Shown: positions 10,901 through 21,600, counted from the first letter of the stretch. The stretch: 64,000 bases of DNA from Uranotaenia lowii (GCF_029784155.1 NC_073693.1:136575988-136639987), one strand, 5' to 3'. The notes: generated from the letters alone by a model not told the origin. Program-made: numbers and translations.

Positions 10901-11118
10901 CTGTTTATTCTGAAGGAGAAACGGTTCTTAAAAGAACATTTGACCTGTCGGATAAGGCTAAAGGATTTTGTTCAAAACTGGCCCCTAAGTTTGAACTCGC
11001 CGTCGTAAGAAAAGTACTTGGTAAACATTGTTACGAGCTCGAGTCGACGACCGGAAAAAGATTAGGAGTATTCTATGCTAATCACCTTAAAAAAGCTAAT
11101 CTGCCCAGAACAAGCTAA
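7873..11118 (+). CDS. pol: Pol polyprotein: protease, reverse transcriptase, RNase H, integrase
   Basis: The enzyme polyprotein is read in the -1 frame from gag. That frame is open from 7864 and there is no ATG near its start, so translation most likely enters at the slippery site. The domains, in order, are: aspartic protease with LLDSGAG (codons about 8044-8064); reverse transcriptase with VCLDSRRLN, IIDLKDAYFQIPL and the catalytic YLDD (9073-9084); RNase H with ESDASD, EKECLGVL and TDARS; integrase with an HHCC zinc motif (EHDITHLGQ to CQECLKCQ); and a D,D,E core (Asp at 10285 and 10468, Glu at 10573 in NNTERVNR). No chromodomain is obvious. All catalytic residues are present and no stop interrupts it, so the element may be competent. 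Confidence 0.94.
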   Translation, partial: PVRGCLDRNRSVPRTEKVPSEKLDLNFDPVNQLHTIKIHSRKCPYLKVQVFDSELIALLDSGAGISVINSLHLAEKYGLKIQPTKLRVCTADSTEYKCVGYLNIPYTYKNITRVVPTVVVPEISKPILGCNFWRSFGIKPMVDLGNGPELIGEFEGQEESIAFNLEPIDQLPKIKIEETDGTLDIPTFDVPDKPPEPTLEMIETEHELSSEEKSQLLEAIKEFEFTSSGKLGRTNVIEHNIVLKEGAKPRNQPIYRCSPSIQAEIDAEIERFKNMDVIEECVSEWTNPLVPVRKSNGKIRVCLDSRRLNSLTMKDTYPIRNMLEIFQRLEHAKFFSIIDLKDAYFQIPLREECRKYTAFRTKLGLFQFKVCPFGVTGAPAAMNRLMDRTIGFDLMPAVFVYLDDIVIATKTLTEHLRLVKIVAERLKKANLTISLEKSRFCRKQIRYLGYLLTEKGVAIDSSRISAILNYARPKNVKDVRRLLGLAGFYQRYIKNYSKVTVPITDLLKKTNKKFAWNEKAEEAFAELKSVLCSAPILANPDFSKPFAIESDASDTAVGAALTQEQEGETRIIAYFSKKLSRTQRAYASVEKECLGVLLAIENFRHYVEGSKFKVITDARSLLWLFTIGIESGNSKLLRWALKIQSYDIQLEYRKGSKNITADCLSRSIDLIDANMDTEYDQLTKRILENPDKFPKHRVTDGLIYQLEPNRIKTDDPRFKWKLFPRENEREEIIKAEHDITHLGQEKTLQALRVRFFWPGMAKQVKQFCQECLKCQTSKAGNINSTPPMGSQKEFVQFPWQFVTLDFVGPLPASGKARHTCLLVATDVFSKFILVQPFREAKASSLTEFVKNMIFLLFGVPEVILTDNGTQFTSKLFKSLLEEYGVNHWLTPAYHPQVNNTERVNRVITTAIRATINQHKNWADDLQTIACAIRSAIHDSTKHSPYFVVFGRERISDGKEYQQMRNEQLSGTTQKEDESRKKLFEEIRKNLTKAYERHKKTYNLRSNSNCPVYSEGETVLKRTFDLSDKAKGFCSKLAPKFELAVVRKVLGKHCYELESTTGKRLGVFYANHLKKANLPRTS

Positions 11119-12368
11119 AACCTTCATTAACCACTTTTTTTTAAAGCTATGTACAACTTGGAAACAAGTGACAAACAATTTTCTCGATGAAAATCGAAAC
11201 GAATCGAAGACCATTTCAAATGGGCATCGAACCCATTCAAAATTGAATTGCTCACTATTTTTTTAAAGCTATGTAAACCTTGGAAACAAGTGACAATTAA
11301 TCCTTACAAGAAAACAAAATTCTTAAAATAATCCACAGTGGACAACGAAACCACTTTAAAAGTCATTTTGTTAGCTATGAAAATCTTCAGTAAAAGTGAC
11401 AACTTAATTTCAAATTTGGAAACTGAAATCGTCAGAAAAATTTGAATTTTTGATTGGTTTTTAAAGCCACTTGATTGACGCGGGTATTTTCATAGACTAG
11501 GGTAAGCGATACTAATTTTGGCGGAAGCTTTGAAGGTTTAGGTGTTGATTTCAGAAGAGTCGTAGTGCCCACGAAGCATAAGAAGGAGCTAAGGTGATGA
11601 CCTGCCAATAGTACGTGTAACACGAATTCCAAAGCGAGCCTAAGCGATGACTTCGACGACATTTTAGTAGTGGTCGTTATAAGCAAAGAATGAGCCTATC
11701 CTCAAAGCAACAATTCCAAAAAAAAATTGAATCGTCTTTTCAAATTCATTGAAAATACTTAAAGCATTCATGTTGAGCTCGAATCATTCGAAAACATTCT
11801 GTTTACACCTCATTGGAAAAGGTAAACAACAGACAAACGACCATCGAAATCCGAAAAGGCAATATAAAAAAATTTGGGAGTGGAAATTGCTTCCCCTCTT
11901 TTGTACATATTTTGTAAATAGTAGTTATAATTTAGTATTAGTCGCGCCTATTGCCTGCATTAAATCTAGTTTTAGTAATTCAAATTAAATTAGTAGGAAA
12001 ATTTAACAACACTTACGATTTTTGTTGTTTTTCTTTTGCATGTTTTCTTGTTCGTCTTTCCGTTGTTCTTAGGTAGGATATTCAATTTTCGTTTATACGG
12101 TTACTTCCAAAATAGCCTTCTTCAAATACCAGTCAATTAAGTCCGTTCCGAGGTTCTCAAGGAAGAGCAAGCTGCGCATCAAGCATAATCATATCATTTT
12201 GGTTTCTGTTTAGTCTCGTAGATAAATCAAAATTGTTTCCTCTTGCCAACCATTAACATCAGCAGTTTGTAATTGCCTTCAGTTATCCATCACTAGACCT
12301 GAAACGAAACAGATAACCCCTCCCAAAGCCCCAAAAAAAATGCTCGATTAAAAAAACATCTAACTCAC

Positions 12369-12485
12369 GATAATGTTTACTTTCCTGGTTAAAATACAGC
12401 AGATTCGGCAGCTCCTGCAGCTGGTTGTTCCGGTCCATGGGCCGCCTGGTCCTCGCAATTTTTGAAATATCGGCAATCCAGTAAC
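12369..12485 (-). other. Exon-like segment, antisense within the retrotransposon
   Basis: On the minus strand a 117-nt open segment runs from an AG acceptor (CGCAAAAG before 12485) to a GTGAGT donor just below 12369. It reads WIADISKIARTRRPMDRNNQ and continues QLQELPNLLYFNQ. It is more GC-rich than its surroundings (CAG/CTG/GAG codons) and its length is divisible by three. It could be a captured host exon or a chance open frame. I do not recognise the peptide. Confidence 0.3.
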
Positions 12486-12881
12486 CTTTTGCGGCCAAAG
12501 AAACAAATCCACACGTTGAATCAGCATTCCACTCTACTCAGTATTCCGAACCGTTCAGAAAATTTTCCACTTTTGACATTTCTCTTTCTGTTTATGATCG
12601 TCTTGCGTTGGCTGCGTCGGTGTGCGTGAGAGTTGGCGGTGAGTGGCGTGCCTCATCGGCCAACATGCTAGAGAATAGATATGTTCATTACGATGAATGA
12701 TAGGTGTGTTCATGAATGGGTTGAATGTGATTGAAACCAAATAATTTTTTTTCCTTCTCAAATTATTTCGCAAGAAATAATTTTGATGAAGAGTTAATAA
12801 TTCGTGTTCGTTTTCTCATGTTATGTTTTCCAGTTAAACAATACTGGTTTAGTTTCAGAGAGTCGTGCATGTTGCTCCGTG

Positions 12882-13268
12882 TTTGTTTTGCACATGTGAC
12901 GTTTTCCGGACAAGAAGGTCTGGTGTAGTTGCAGTGAGGCAAACCGGTTGTTTATGTTCGTGTTTGTTTTCCACATGTAGCGTTTTCCGAACAAAAAGGT
13001 TTGGTATAGCTACAGTGAGGCAAACCGGTTATTTTTCGTGTTCGTTTTCCACATGTAATGTTTTCCGGACAGGAAGGTCTGGTGTAATTACAGTGAGGCG
13101 AACCGGTTATGTTTCGTGTTTGTTTTCCACATGTAACGTTTTCCGGACAATAAGGTCTGGTGTAGTTACAGTGAGGCAAACCAGTTGTTTTTCGTGTTTG
13201 TTTTCCACATAAAACGTTTTCCGGACAGGAAGGTCTGGTGTAGTTTTAGTGAGGCAAACCGGTTGAGT
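12882..13268 (+). repeat. Tandem array, five copies of a 78-bp unit
   Basis: Units start near 12882, 12962, 13040, 13118 and 13196, each carrying GTTTGTTTTCCACATGTA, CCGGACA, GGTCTGGTGTAG and GTGAGGCAAACCGGTT. The spacing is 78 bp after a slightly longer first unit. Because 78 is divisible by three, both strands keep repetitive open frames, which are therefore poor evidence of coding. Confidence 0.9.
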
Positions 13269-13533
13269 TCGAAGAATAAGCATTCCAGATCTTCGGATAA
13301 CGAAACTTCTGGAGGGGAATTAGGATTCAGTTTATATATTGTGTAGTTCTGTGTAAAGGTTGATGAATTAAAATATCTATAATTTTTTTTGTAATAATCT
13401 TTGGAGTAGGAAATTACTCCAATTGATAATTGATTCATGTTTTGTTTTTCGTTGCGTATGAATGTGGATGTATGCCAACCAAGGTTGTTACGATCAGAAC
13501 AGAGACGTTTGTATAGGAGACCAACGAATAGCT

Positions 13534-13574
13534 ACGAAAATTTGTTTGAATTTTTAATTCAAACAAATTTTCGT
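13534..13574 (+). other. Perfect 19-bp hairpin upstream of the 3' LTR
   Basis: ACGAAAATTTGTTTGAATT (13534-13552) is followed by TTT and then its exact reverse complement (13556-13574). It ends 18 bases before the 3' LTR. Its function is unknown; it could mark 3' end RNA structure or a replication-related signal. Confidence 0.85.
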
Positions 13575-13592
13575 ATTTTCAGTAGGGAATTA

Positions 13593-15552
13593 TGTAACAC
13601 TGTTACATGTTGTAAATATTTACTTAGATATATTTGTATACATTTCGTTATTTATTTATTTATTCGTTCTTAGTTCAAATATTATTGCTAACATTAACCA
13701 AGAGCAACAAGACAAAATAAGCCTTTTCAAAATGCCATTGCATAGAAAGGTATGCATTCATACCACGCGCTTCACGTCATAACACTGCATTCAAGCTTGC
13801 ATACCAGTTCTTCTTCTAGGAAGTCGAACTTAATCGGGACTATTTCAGGCGTTCTTGATTTAGCGTCGCCTTCAGAGTTTGACCTCGTAAATGTTGGGAT
13901 CCAAGGGCGGATCGAAATGAGAGGGTAGATTGATTTTATGTGGGAAGGAAAGGGAGGCTACCAACCCGTGCCGAGAGCGTATATATGGCAAAAACCGACG
14001 CTCGAAAGGTCGATGACCGCCTTCGGTGATCATCGGAATTCCTTTGAAAAAAACCAGATTTTCCAAAACTTGCGACCTTACTGAGGATCCCAGGAATTCA
14101 CCTCTTCCACTTTGATCCTGACCGTGATTTAAGCCCAAGCGAGTGTTTTTGTACTTGGCCGCGTTTCGTAGAAGTAATTTAACACGTGAAGTGTCCTTCT
14201 AGATTAGATTTAATTGTTCCATATTTTGTTCCTTCGTTAACAGGACGATAAGTTTAGCTAGCTAGTCGTGCGTGTGTTTAAAACCGTGTGCTCGCCTTTA
14301 AAAAGGAAAAAGGTAAAAAAATCTTGGGATTCTGTGTGTGAATGACTGTGTGTGCTAATTTTTTCGTTGAACAGCCGTTCAACGGTTTTTATCTAGGAGC
14401 TGCCACAACGCTTCTAGCGATAGCTAGCTATCCTGCCGCTCGAACCCGCTGAAGGTGCACGGAACAGGATCGAGGTTTTCCCGACCAGGAATTGTCGGAA
14501 GTGAACCACCCGTCAACACGTGGTTCAGTGGTCTGCCCGTTACAACCCCTTCCAGGCCACCAAGACTGATTCGCTGCTGATCTGCAGCATCATCCCCGCT
14601 GAGTTTTCGCCAACATCGACACGCCGTAATAAACGTCGTTCCCGGTCACTGATGAGTCGGTGATACTCCGCCCAGCAGTCGAATCTATTTTCGGCAACCC
14701 CGCAACAATCAGCTCTACTTTGCCGACGTAAGCCGAAATGGTACTGTAAGTACAAACTAAAAATAACCCATGCGCATGTGAAGGAGATATTTTGGCCATT
14801 CTAAAATTAGCCACACACAGTTTTTTGGAAACCCTTTCAGTCACGAGGTTTCCCAGTTGAGAAGGCTGCGTTAATAACAGCCCATTCTCACCCATTAAGC
14901 ACACGTAGGGAAAGCAGAAAAAGGAACCAAAAAGCTAATATGTAAATCCTAGGTAAAATTCAAAAATAAAAACTTAGCTTAAGATTGTACAAAAATGTAA
15001 AATATGTTTTTTCCGTTTCATTTCGTCTCAATACAAACTTTTTCAACCGCCAATAATGTATTTTGTTGAAAAATAAGAGAGTTCATGCTTTCCCAGAACA
15101 TTAAGTCTGATTGAAAAAGGTGATTTCACGTGTTTATCCGTTCGTTTTTTAGTTTCTAGTTTTTTGTAGTTTGTTTTTTTTGCTTCGGGAAGAACTGCTC
15201 GAGAAAACAGTTCCCTCGCTTATGCTTCGGTCACCCAGGGGAAAACCGGTAAGTGAGTTCCTCCTGTGACGATCACGCAAGCGTGTGTTTTTTTTTCAAA
15301 CGGATAGACCGTGGTTCGCGTCCCAGCTACCTCTTCGAATCGAAGGTGTAGTTTCCCTAGTACTTCTCCTTAACTTTGGTCTCCCGATCGTTTCCGCATC
15401 CGCTTTTGGATTCTTAGTAAAACCCGCCCTGAGGTTGGGTTTCTCGCCGGGCAATAAAACTCGACGAGCGGTCCTCGAAAGAGGTGGCGCTTAAATCGCT
15501 CGTTTATGAACGCGAAACTGATTAAGAGAATCCCACCCCCGCGCCTGCTATA
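13593..15552 (+). repeat. 3' LTR of the Ty3/gypsy element
   Basis: It is the same length as the 5' LTR, and no difference was seen in the stretches I compared. The short ORFs common to both translate identically. The AATAAA signal falls at the equivalent position near 15453. It is followed by the right-hand ACTT target duplication (15553-15556). Confidence 0.93.
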
Positions 15553-15556
15553 ACTT

Positions 15557-16497
15557 GAAGATCTCAATAAATTGAATCTCTATTGAAGATCTGGAAGATC
15601 GCTATCGATGTTATCATGTTGTAAAACAATGTTGCCAATTGACGCGATATCAATACATAATCATCTCAAAAGGTGAAGGTTTAAATCTGAGTATTTTTAC
15701 ATTAAATCAAATATAGTGACAAAATCAGGTTAAAAAAGGTAATAAAATTGGGGATAAATAAAATCGTGGGCAGACATAATCGGTGCGAGACAAAATTGGG
15801 GATTCACTGTATTTTAAAATTTGAAAAATAGAAATATTCTTGTTTGGGGAATCACTCAATGAAATTTGCAATCCAACAATGAGGATGTGTTGATGAAGGA
15901 AAGATTTGAGGAATGTGTTCGGAAAATGATGCAGCATATTTATTTCTGTGAAGAATCATTTTAAAATAGAAATACCGCAGAATCAATTGTATGAAACTTC
16001 GGTTATTAAAATCAGTTGGTGACATTTAATTCGAATTTCAAATCTAAGACTGGAATTGGAATAGAATTGAAATAATGCAATCAGTATTGCCGATTGGTTC
16101 AGCTTGAGTAACTACATTAGCTTTTTTCAATATTGATTTTCGGAAAAAGAGTGCAGAGTATATAAAACAACGCAAATTTCAATAATGATCGAAAACCTAG
16201 CATCTATTTTGCACTCATTCGTACTCTTACTTATGCTAATGAAGTAACCATTCCAGATTGCTCTTTTTTTAAATTTAATTGCCAACAAAGGTTGTTTATT
16301 AATATTTTTTTCAATTTCCATAATATCCGTCATTTACCAGACAATGCCCGATAAAAATCTAGAATATTTATTTTGAAGTCATTTAGTAAATTTGAACAAA
16401 CGTAAATCTATCCTAAATTGCATATTCAAAATTTCCTCACAAATAATGTAAAACTTTAAATTTATTGCAATATACTTGTAATTGTGCAAGACGCCTG
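15557..16497. other. Non-coding spacer
   Basis: No gene is seen. Short minus-strand open frames at 15725-15937 and 16127-16333 lack domains or codon character. The TA at 16498-16499 is the left target site of the next element. Confidence 0.5.
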
Positions 16498-16499
16498 TA

Positions 16500-17796
16500 A
16501 AGTCTGTTTTACATAGAATCTGGTCGGATAAAATAGATCATTTTTCCGCAAAGAAATAACGTACAACAAAAGTAAAAATGTCAACATGTAGGGTTTTTAT
16601 TGCACCTTAAGGAAAAAATATATAAAAATCATTCGTCAGCTTTTCGGATGGATATTTTTAAACTTTTTTTTGTGATACCATCATTTTCTGCACAGTACTG
16701 CTGGTAACCTCATTCGCCATCTTGTTCCACCACTTTTCCATTTGAGCGGGTTTTTTTCATGGTTCTGCCACATTTCTTCAGTTTGCTCTAAACTATTGCC
16801 CAATATTTCTCGATGGGACGAAAATCCGGACAGTTTGGTGGATTGATACTTTTTTCAACAAAATCGATCTTGTTCTCCTTATACCACTTAACGACATCCC
16901 GGCTGTAGTGGCAGCTTGCCAGGTCCGGCCAGAACTTCACCGGACCTTTGTGGGACCGAATGAATGGCAAAACCTTCTTCTGGAGACATTCTTCTTTGTA
17001 AACATTTCCATTCATTATGTCCCCAGTGATGAAAATCTTAGTCTTCTTTCCACAACTACATATCCCTTGCCAAATCATCAACTTACGAGCAAATTTATCT
17101 TCGAAAACAAACTTGAATCTACCCGCAACATTCCCTTTACGCTTCGCAAGGTAAAATTTGTTACCGGGTATTTGTCCAAAATCCATTTTGACGTAAGTTC
17201 CGTAGTCCATCAAAATGCATCCGTTGTACTTGGTCAACACTTTCTCGAACAACTTCCTTGCCCTGGTTTTGGCAACCAGGTTTTGTTTCAGTGTTGTGTT
17301 GGGGTGTTTGCTTGCATGATACGACCGCAAGCCTTCTCGCAAACAAATTCGTCGAGCTGTGCTGTGGTTCGTCTTGAACTTTTTCGCCGAATCACGCAAG
17401 GAGATTCCAGGATTATTGTGAACTGATCTAATTACCTTTGCTCGCAGCGGTCATATGTTCCACTTTTACGCCTGGTTTGTTTTGCTCGATCCACCGTAAG
17501 GGTCTCCCGGTAACGTTGCAGCACCAAATTTACAGTCGATTTTGGATATTTCAGGAATTTCGCGATCTTTACTCCTGACCACGTCGGTTTCTCTACGTGA
17601 GTGTGCAGAATTTTCTCTCACCTTTCGCGTTCCATCGTCGATAACTTTTGACTGACTGCTTCAATCTTGATGAAATTTTCACCACAAAGTAAACAAACCA
17701 TCCGGATTAAAACACTGCCAATAGATTCGCGATGTGACAACTAGGGGCGCTGCAGTAAATGAGAAGATGCGACCAGATTCTATGTGAAACAGACTT
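16500..17796 (-). mobile_element. ITmD37E (Tc1/mariner superfamily) transposon, decayed
   Basis: The element is 1,297 bp, with inverted ends AAGTCTGTTTTACATAG at the left and AAGTCTGTTTCACATAG (reverse complement of the right end), both continuing into AATCTGGTCG. TA dinucleotides flank it (16498-16499 and 17797-17798). The transposase runs on the minus strand and shows the D37E spacing that defines the mosquito ITmD37E family. The ends are well kept but the gene is broken, so it cannot make its own transposase. Confidence 0.93.
16640..17635 (-). pseudogene. ITmD37E transposase pseudogene
   Basis: A former transposase that would cut and paste the element at TA sites. The start is ATG at 17635 (MERER), followed immediately by TGA where an Arg codon is likely to have stood. 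A one-base loss near 17425 shifts the frame after the helix-turn-helix region (KIAKFLKYPKSTVNLVLQRY). The main open stretch is 16788-17399. The second catalytic Asp (WPDLASCHYS) and the Glu (RPIEKYWA) are separated by 37 residues. At the first catalytic site the sequence reads ILMDYGTYVKMDF, where MDDETYV is usual. A stop follows YWAIV and more stops lie downstream. Confidence 0.9.
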
Positions 17797-17881
17797 TACT
17801 TGATGTAGATAGGGCCAGAATTGCCATCTTGGTACTTGGTTTTTAATGTTAATCCTAAGTTTTCCACGCATATGCAGACTG

Positions 17882-18190
17882 TGTTAGAAAAAGAAGGAAA
17901 ACATATCGACATTTGAAATGCTTGAACACCCCCAGCAATAAAAAAAACATCGCACGGCTTTGACAGTTCTGCCGTTGCGAGTGTGTTAGTGCGTGACTGC
18001 CGAAACAGCTGATTGAAACAGCAGCAGCAGCACAGTTTAGCATAAACCACCGTCGACAACAAATCGCCCCACAATAAACCGCCGCGAATCTAATCGAAAC
18101 CGAAGTTGCAAAGTGTTTTATTTGCAATCCGCGAATTCCCGCAAAGTGTCCGAACCGGTAAAGTGCTCAGGTGAACAATTTCCCCCAACA
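17882..18190 (+). repeat. 5' LTR of the BEL element
   Basis: It is 309 bp, beginning TGTTAGAAAAAGAAGG and ending CAATTTCCCCCAACA, and matches 22581-22889. It contains CAGCAGCAGCAGCA and a GAACCGGTAAAGTGC motif near its end. Confidence 0.93.
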
Positions 18191-18619
18191 TTTTGGTCCT
18201 TCGAGCCGGATCAAATGTTAAGGCACCGGAACACTCTTTCGGACGCGATAAGAAACCCGAACACTTTTTGATTCAACTTAATCAAAACACAACTTTATTC
18301 GATTCGATAATTGGGGGGGTTTTATTTGCGATGTGTACAAGCCGACGGATTGGTTTGGACTGTTTTATGCTTCAAATGTGTTGTACACAAAGTGTAGTAG
18401 AATGAGAGAAATGATGGAAATATAAATTTGTCCTATATGTACAATATTCAACTACAACGATATTTTGTGTAAGTGTTAATTTTACATAGGAATGAAAGCT
18501 TCTGTTCGAGCAGTGAACAGAGCTTATATCCATCCGAAAGCCCCTTTTAGATCACTTTCGGATGGATCTACTTTGACGTCTGCTGATCTGTTATACATGT
18601 TCCTCACTAACACTAATTC
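18191..18619 (+). other. Internal 5' region replacing gag
   Basis: It begins TTTTGGTCCTTCGAGCCGGA, the kind of sequence that follows the LTR in BEL elements and contains the presumed primer site. The next 400 bp carry no gag-like frame. ATCCATCCGAAAG (18528-18540) and its exact inverse (18555-18567) form a 13-bp hairpin at the edge of the pol remnant, perhaps near an old deletion junction. Confidence 0.65.
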
Positions 18620-21600
18620 ATGGGCTGGCACCAAAACATATGGTCGTCTCAAATGGTTTCAACGAAATTAGTTTCCGCAGAAGTTGGTTCTAGATCCCCC
18701 AGAATTTCCCAGTTTAAAGAATGGATGCAATTTTTTGTACTGCCAAGGTTAACAGTTGATCTGCCTACTGCTGCTTTTGATCCTTCGATCCTTACGCTGC
18801 CGAGTTCGGCCTGTTTAGCAGATCCTGGGTTTTATGAGTCTGGTCCAATTGATGTTATAATTGGAGCCGAATTTTATATGGATTTATTGTCAGATGGAAG
18901 AATGAAGCCGTTAGAGAACGGACCCACATTACAGAATACAGTTTTTGGCTGGATTGTGTCTGGTAGATTGCCCAATAATCAAAATTCAGTTTCTCAGTCA
19001 GAAGTTTATGTCTGTTCAGTCGGTGATATTCAAGATCAGCTCACACGTTTTTGGGAGCTCGAAACATGTCATGTTCGCAGCGTTCAGTCGATTGAAGAGT
19101 CAGCTTGTGAAGAGATTTTTAAGAATACTACTGTCAGAGATGAGTCAGGAAGATTTGTTGTAACTTTGCCTAAAAAAGAAGGTTTTTGAATCGGATTGGA
19201 GATTCTAAAGTTATCGCCACGAAACGGTTTTTGAGTTTGGAGAAACGATTGTCAATGGATTCTGAGTTGAAAAGGTTGTATTCTGAATTTATTCATGAAT
19301 ATCAGAGTCTTGGTCATATGTCAGAAGTTATCGTCAGCTCAAGTCAGTTAAATGAAGTTTGCTACTATTTGCCGCATCACGCTGTTCTTAAGCCCGAAAG
19401 CACCACGACAAAGTTACGGGTGGTTTTCGACGCTTCCTGTAAGTCGTCGACAGGAGTTTCTTTAAATGATGCGCTTATGGTTGGCCCGGTTGTACAAGAT
19501 GAGCTGATTGATATTGTATTGCGATTCAGATTGTGTCAGTTTGCGATTGTGGCAGATATTGCCAAAATGTACCGTATGATCCAAGTTCAGAAATCAGACC
19601 AAAAATTGCAGTGAATTCTTTGGCGAGACTCCACCGATCAACCCCTTCGCACTTACGAGTTGTTAACAGTAACTTACGGAACAGCGTCAGCGCCTTACTT
19701 GGCAACAAAGTGTTTGCAAGTCCTAGCCGATCAGGGTTCTAAAACTTATCCCTTAGCGTCGAAGATTTTGGGTCGTAGTTTCTACGTCGATGATATGCTT
19801 GCTGGAGTTGACAGTATCGAAGAAGGTGTACAGTTAGTCAAAGAAATGTCAGAACTAATGGACTCAGCAGGTATGTCTTTACGAAAATACGTTTCGAACA
19901 GCTCAGAAATACTCTTAAAAATCCCTGAAAATCTTCGAGATGAACGTTCGGTTTTGGAGCTTGATTCATCAAGCTCGACAGTAAAAACTTTGGGATTGTT
20001 ATGGGAACCAGAGTCAGATGTTTTTCGGTTTAGTACCCCAAGTTGGAAGATTTCAGCACCCATTACAAAAAGGTCAATTTTGTCAGATGTTTCCAAGTTA
20101 TTTGATCCATTAGGATTAGTCGGTCCTGTGATTATTCAAGCAAAAATTTTCGTTCAGGAACTTTGGAAACTACAATGCGGATGGGATGACGAGCTTACCG
20201 AAGATTTAAAGAGCGCTTGGGATGAATACAGAAGAAATTTTATTGGGTTAGATAATGTGTCAGTACCACGATGGGTGGGTGTCAGTAAAAATGTCAGTTC
20301 ATTACAAATACATGGATTTTGTGATGCTTCAGAGAAGGCCTATGGGGCCTGTATTTATGTCAGAACTGTGTCAGAATCGGGTGAAACTGTTGTTCAATTG
20401 ATGACCTCAAAATCACGAGTCGCTCCTTTAGAGAATCTCCAGAAAAAGAAGAAACGTCAGTCAATTCCAAGGTTAGAGTTGTCGTCTGCATTACTGCTTG
20501 CTCACCTGTTTGAGAAGCTCGTGAAAGGCACGGAGCTGTCTTCTTTCAAATCGTTTTTCTGGACAGACTCGATGATAGTCAAATGTTGGCTTGCATCTTC
20601 ACCGTCAAGATGGACTAATTTTGTGGCAAATCGGGTGTCCGAAATCCAGCATATTACACGGTCGGGCGTGTGGAGTCATGTCGCAGGCACAGAAAACCCA
20701 GCAGATATCATATCGCGAGAAATGACCCCCGCTCAGTTACAGTATCAATCTCTTTGGTTTCATGGTCCCAGTTGGTTACGATTGGAGGAATCGCATTGGC
20801 CTCAACCTCAACAAATTTGCCCAGAAATACCCAGTTCCATGCTCGAAGAGAGAGGAGCTGTCACTGCCGTCGCTGATTCTTTGACAACCAATGAGATATT
20901 CGAATTGAGAGCCTCACTTGTAGATTCAATTCGATTGACCGCGTACTTTTTGCGATTTCGTTTCAATGCGCAAAAGTGTAACAACAGTAACAGAAAAGTC
21001 GGATATTTGTCAGCTTCAGAGTTAGAAGAAGCCCTTCAGTGCTTAGTCAGATTGTCCCAGAAAGAAAGTTTTCCGAAAGAATATGCAGATTTGTCGAATA
21101 ACCGTCAGATTTCAGTCAGTTCAAAGTTGCTGTCTCTCAATCCACGCATGATGAACGGAATAATTTGTGTCGGTGGTCGATTAGAGAATGCAGCAATCTC
21201 TGAAACGAGAAAACATCCGTTTATATTGGACTATAAGCATCCACTTACCAGATCAGTCATGTCGTATTACCATCAGAAGTTGTTTCACGCTGGACAGCAG
21301 CTGTTGATCGCAACAGTTCGTCAGAAGTTTTGGCCAATTCATGCAGGCAGTTTGGCTCGGTCAGTAATCCATAATTGCGTACGTTGTTTTCGTGCTAGAC
21401 CCAAAATTCAAGAACAGCTTATGGCTGATTTACCCCCGGAAAGAGTGACACAAAACCCAGTATTTCAACGTATGGGAGTAGATTACTGCGGCCCATTCCT
21501 TGTCACTTACCCCCAACGTCGATGTCGCCCGGTGAAGGTATTTGTAGCCATTTATGTGTGTCTGGTTACGAAAGCTGTGCATCTTGAAGTCGCGTCAGAT

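Larger units (their letters stand above)
11119..13592 (+). other. Long 3' non-coding region in the env position
   Basis: About 2.5 kb separates pol from the 3' LTR. No envelope-like ORF is visible. The region starts with imperfect repeats of AAAGCTATG...TTGGAAACAAGTGACAA (near 11142, 11251 and, weaker, 11367). It also contains an antisense exon-like segment (12369-12485), a 78-bp tandem array (12882-13268) and a perfect hairpin (13534-13574). A weak purine stretch AGTAGGGAA precedes the LTR and may serve as the polypurine tract. Confidence 0.7.
3258..15552 (+). mobile_element. Complete Ty3/gypsy LTR retrotransposon, Osvaldo/Ulysses-like
   Basis: This is a 12.3-kb element bounded by long direct LTRs (3258-5217 and 13593-15552) with a constant offset of 10,335 bp, so the LTRs have no indels relative to each other. 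ACTT flanks it on both sides (3254-3257 and 15553-15556). The order is LTR, tRNA-Lys-type primer site, gag with zinc knuckles, then pol with protease, reverse transcriptase, RNase H and integrase, which is the Ty3/gypsy order. Very long LTRs with a tRNA-Lys primer recall the Osvaldo/Ulysses lineage, but that placement is inference. No envelope ORF follows pol. Intact ORFs and matching LTRs imply a recent insertion that may still be active. Confidence 0.95.

Noticed and set aside
12865..13212. 115-codon frame over the 78-bp repeats
   Set aside because: Open only because the unit length is a multiple of three; no independent coding evidence.
11119..13592. Envelope gene of an errantivirus-type element
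   Set aside because: No frame longer than about 115 codons and no signal peptide, fusion or transmembrane pattern in the region after pol.
16908..17426. 172-codon plus-strand frame across the ITmD37E element
   Set aside because: Antisense shadow of the transposase pseudogene.
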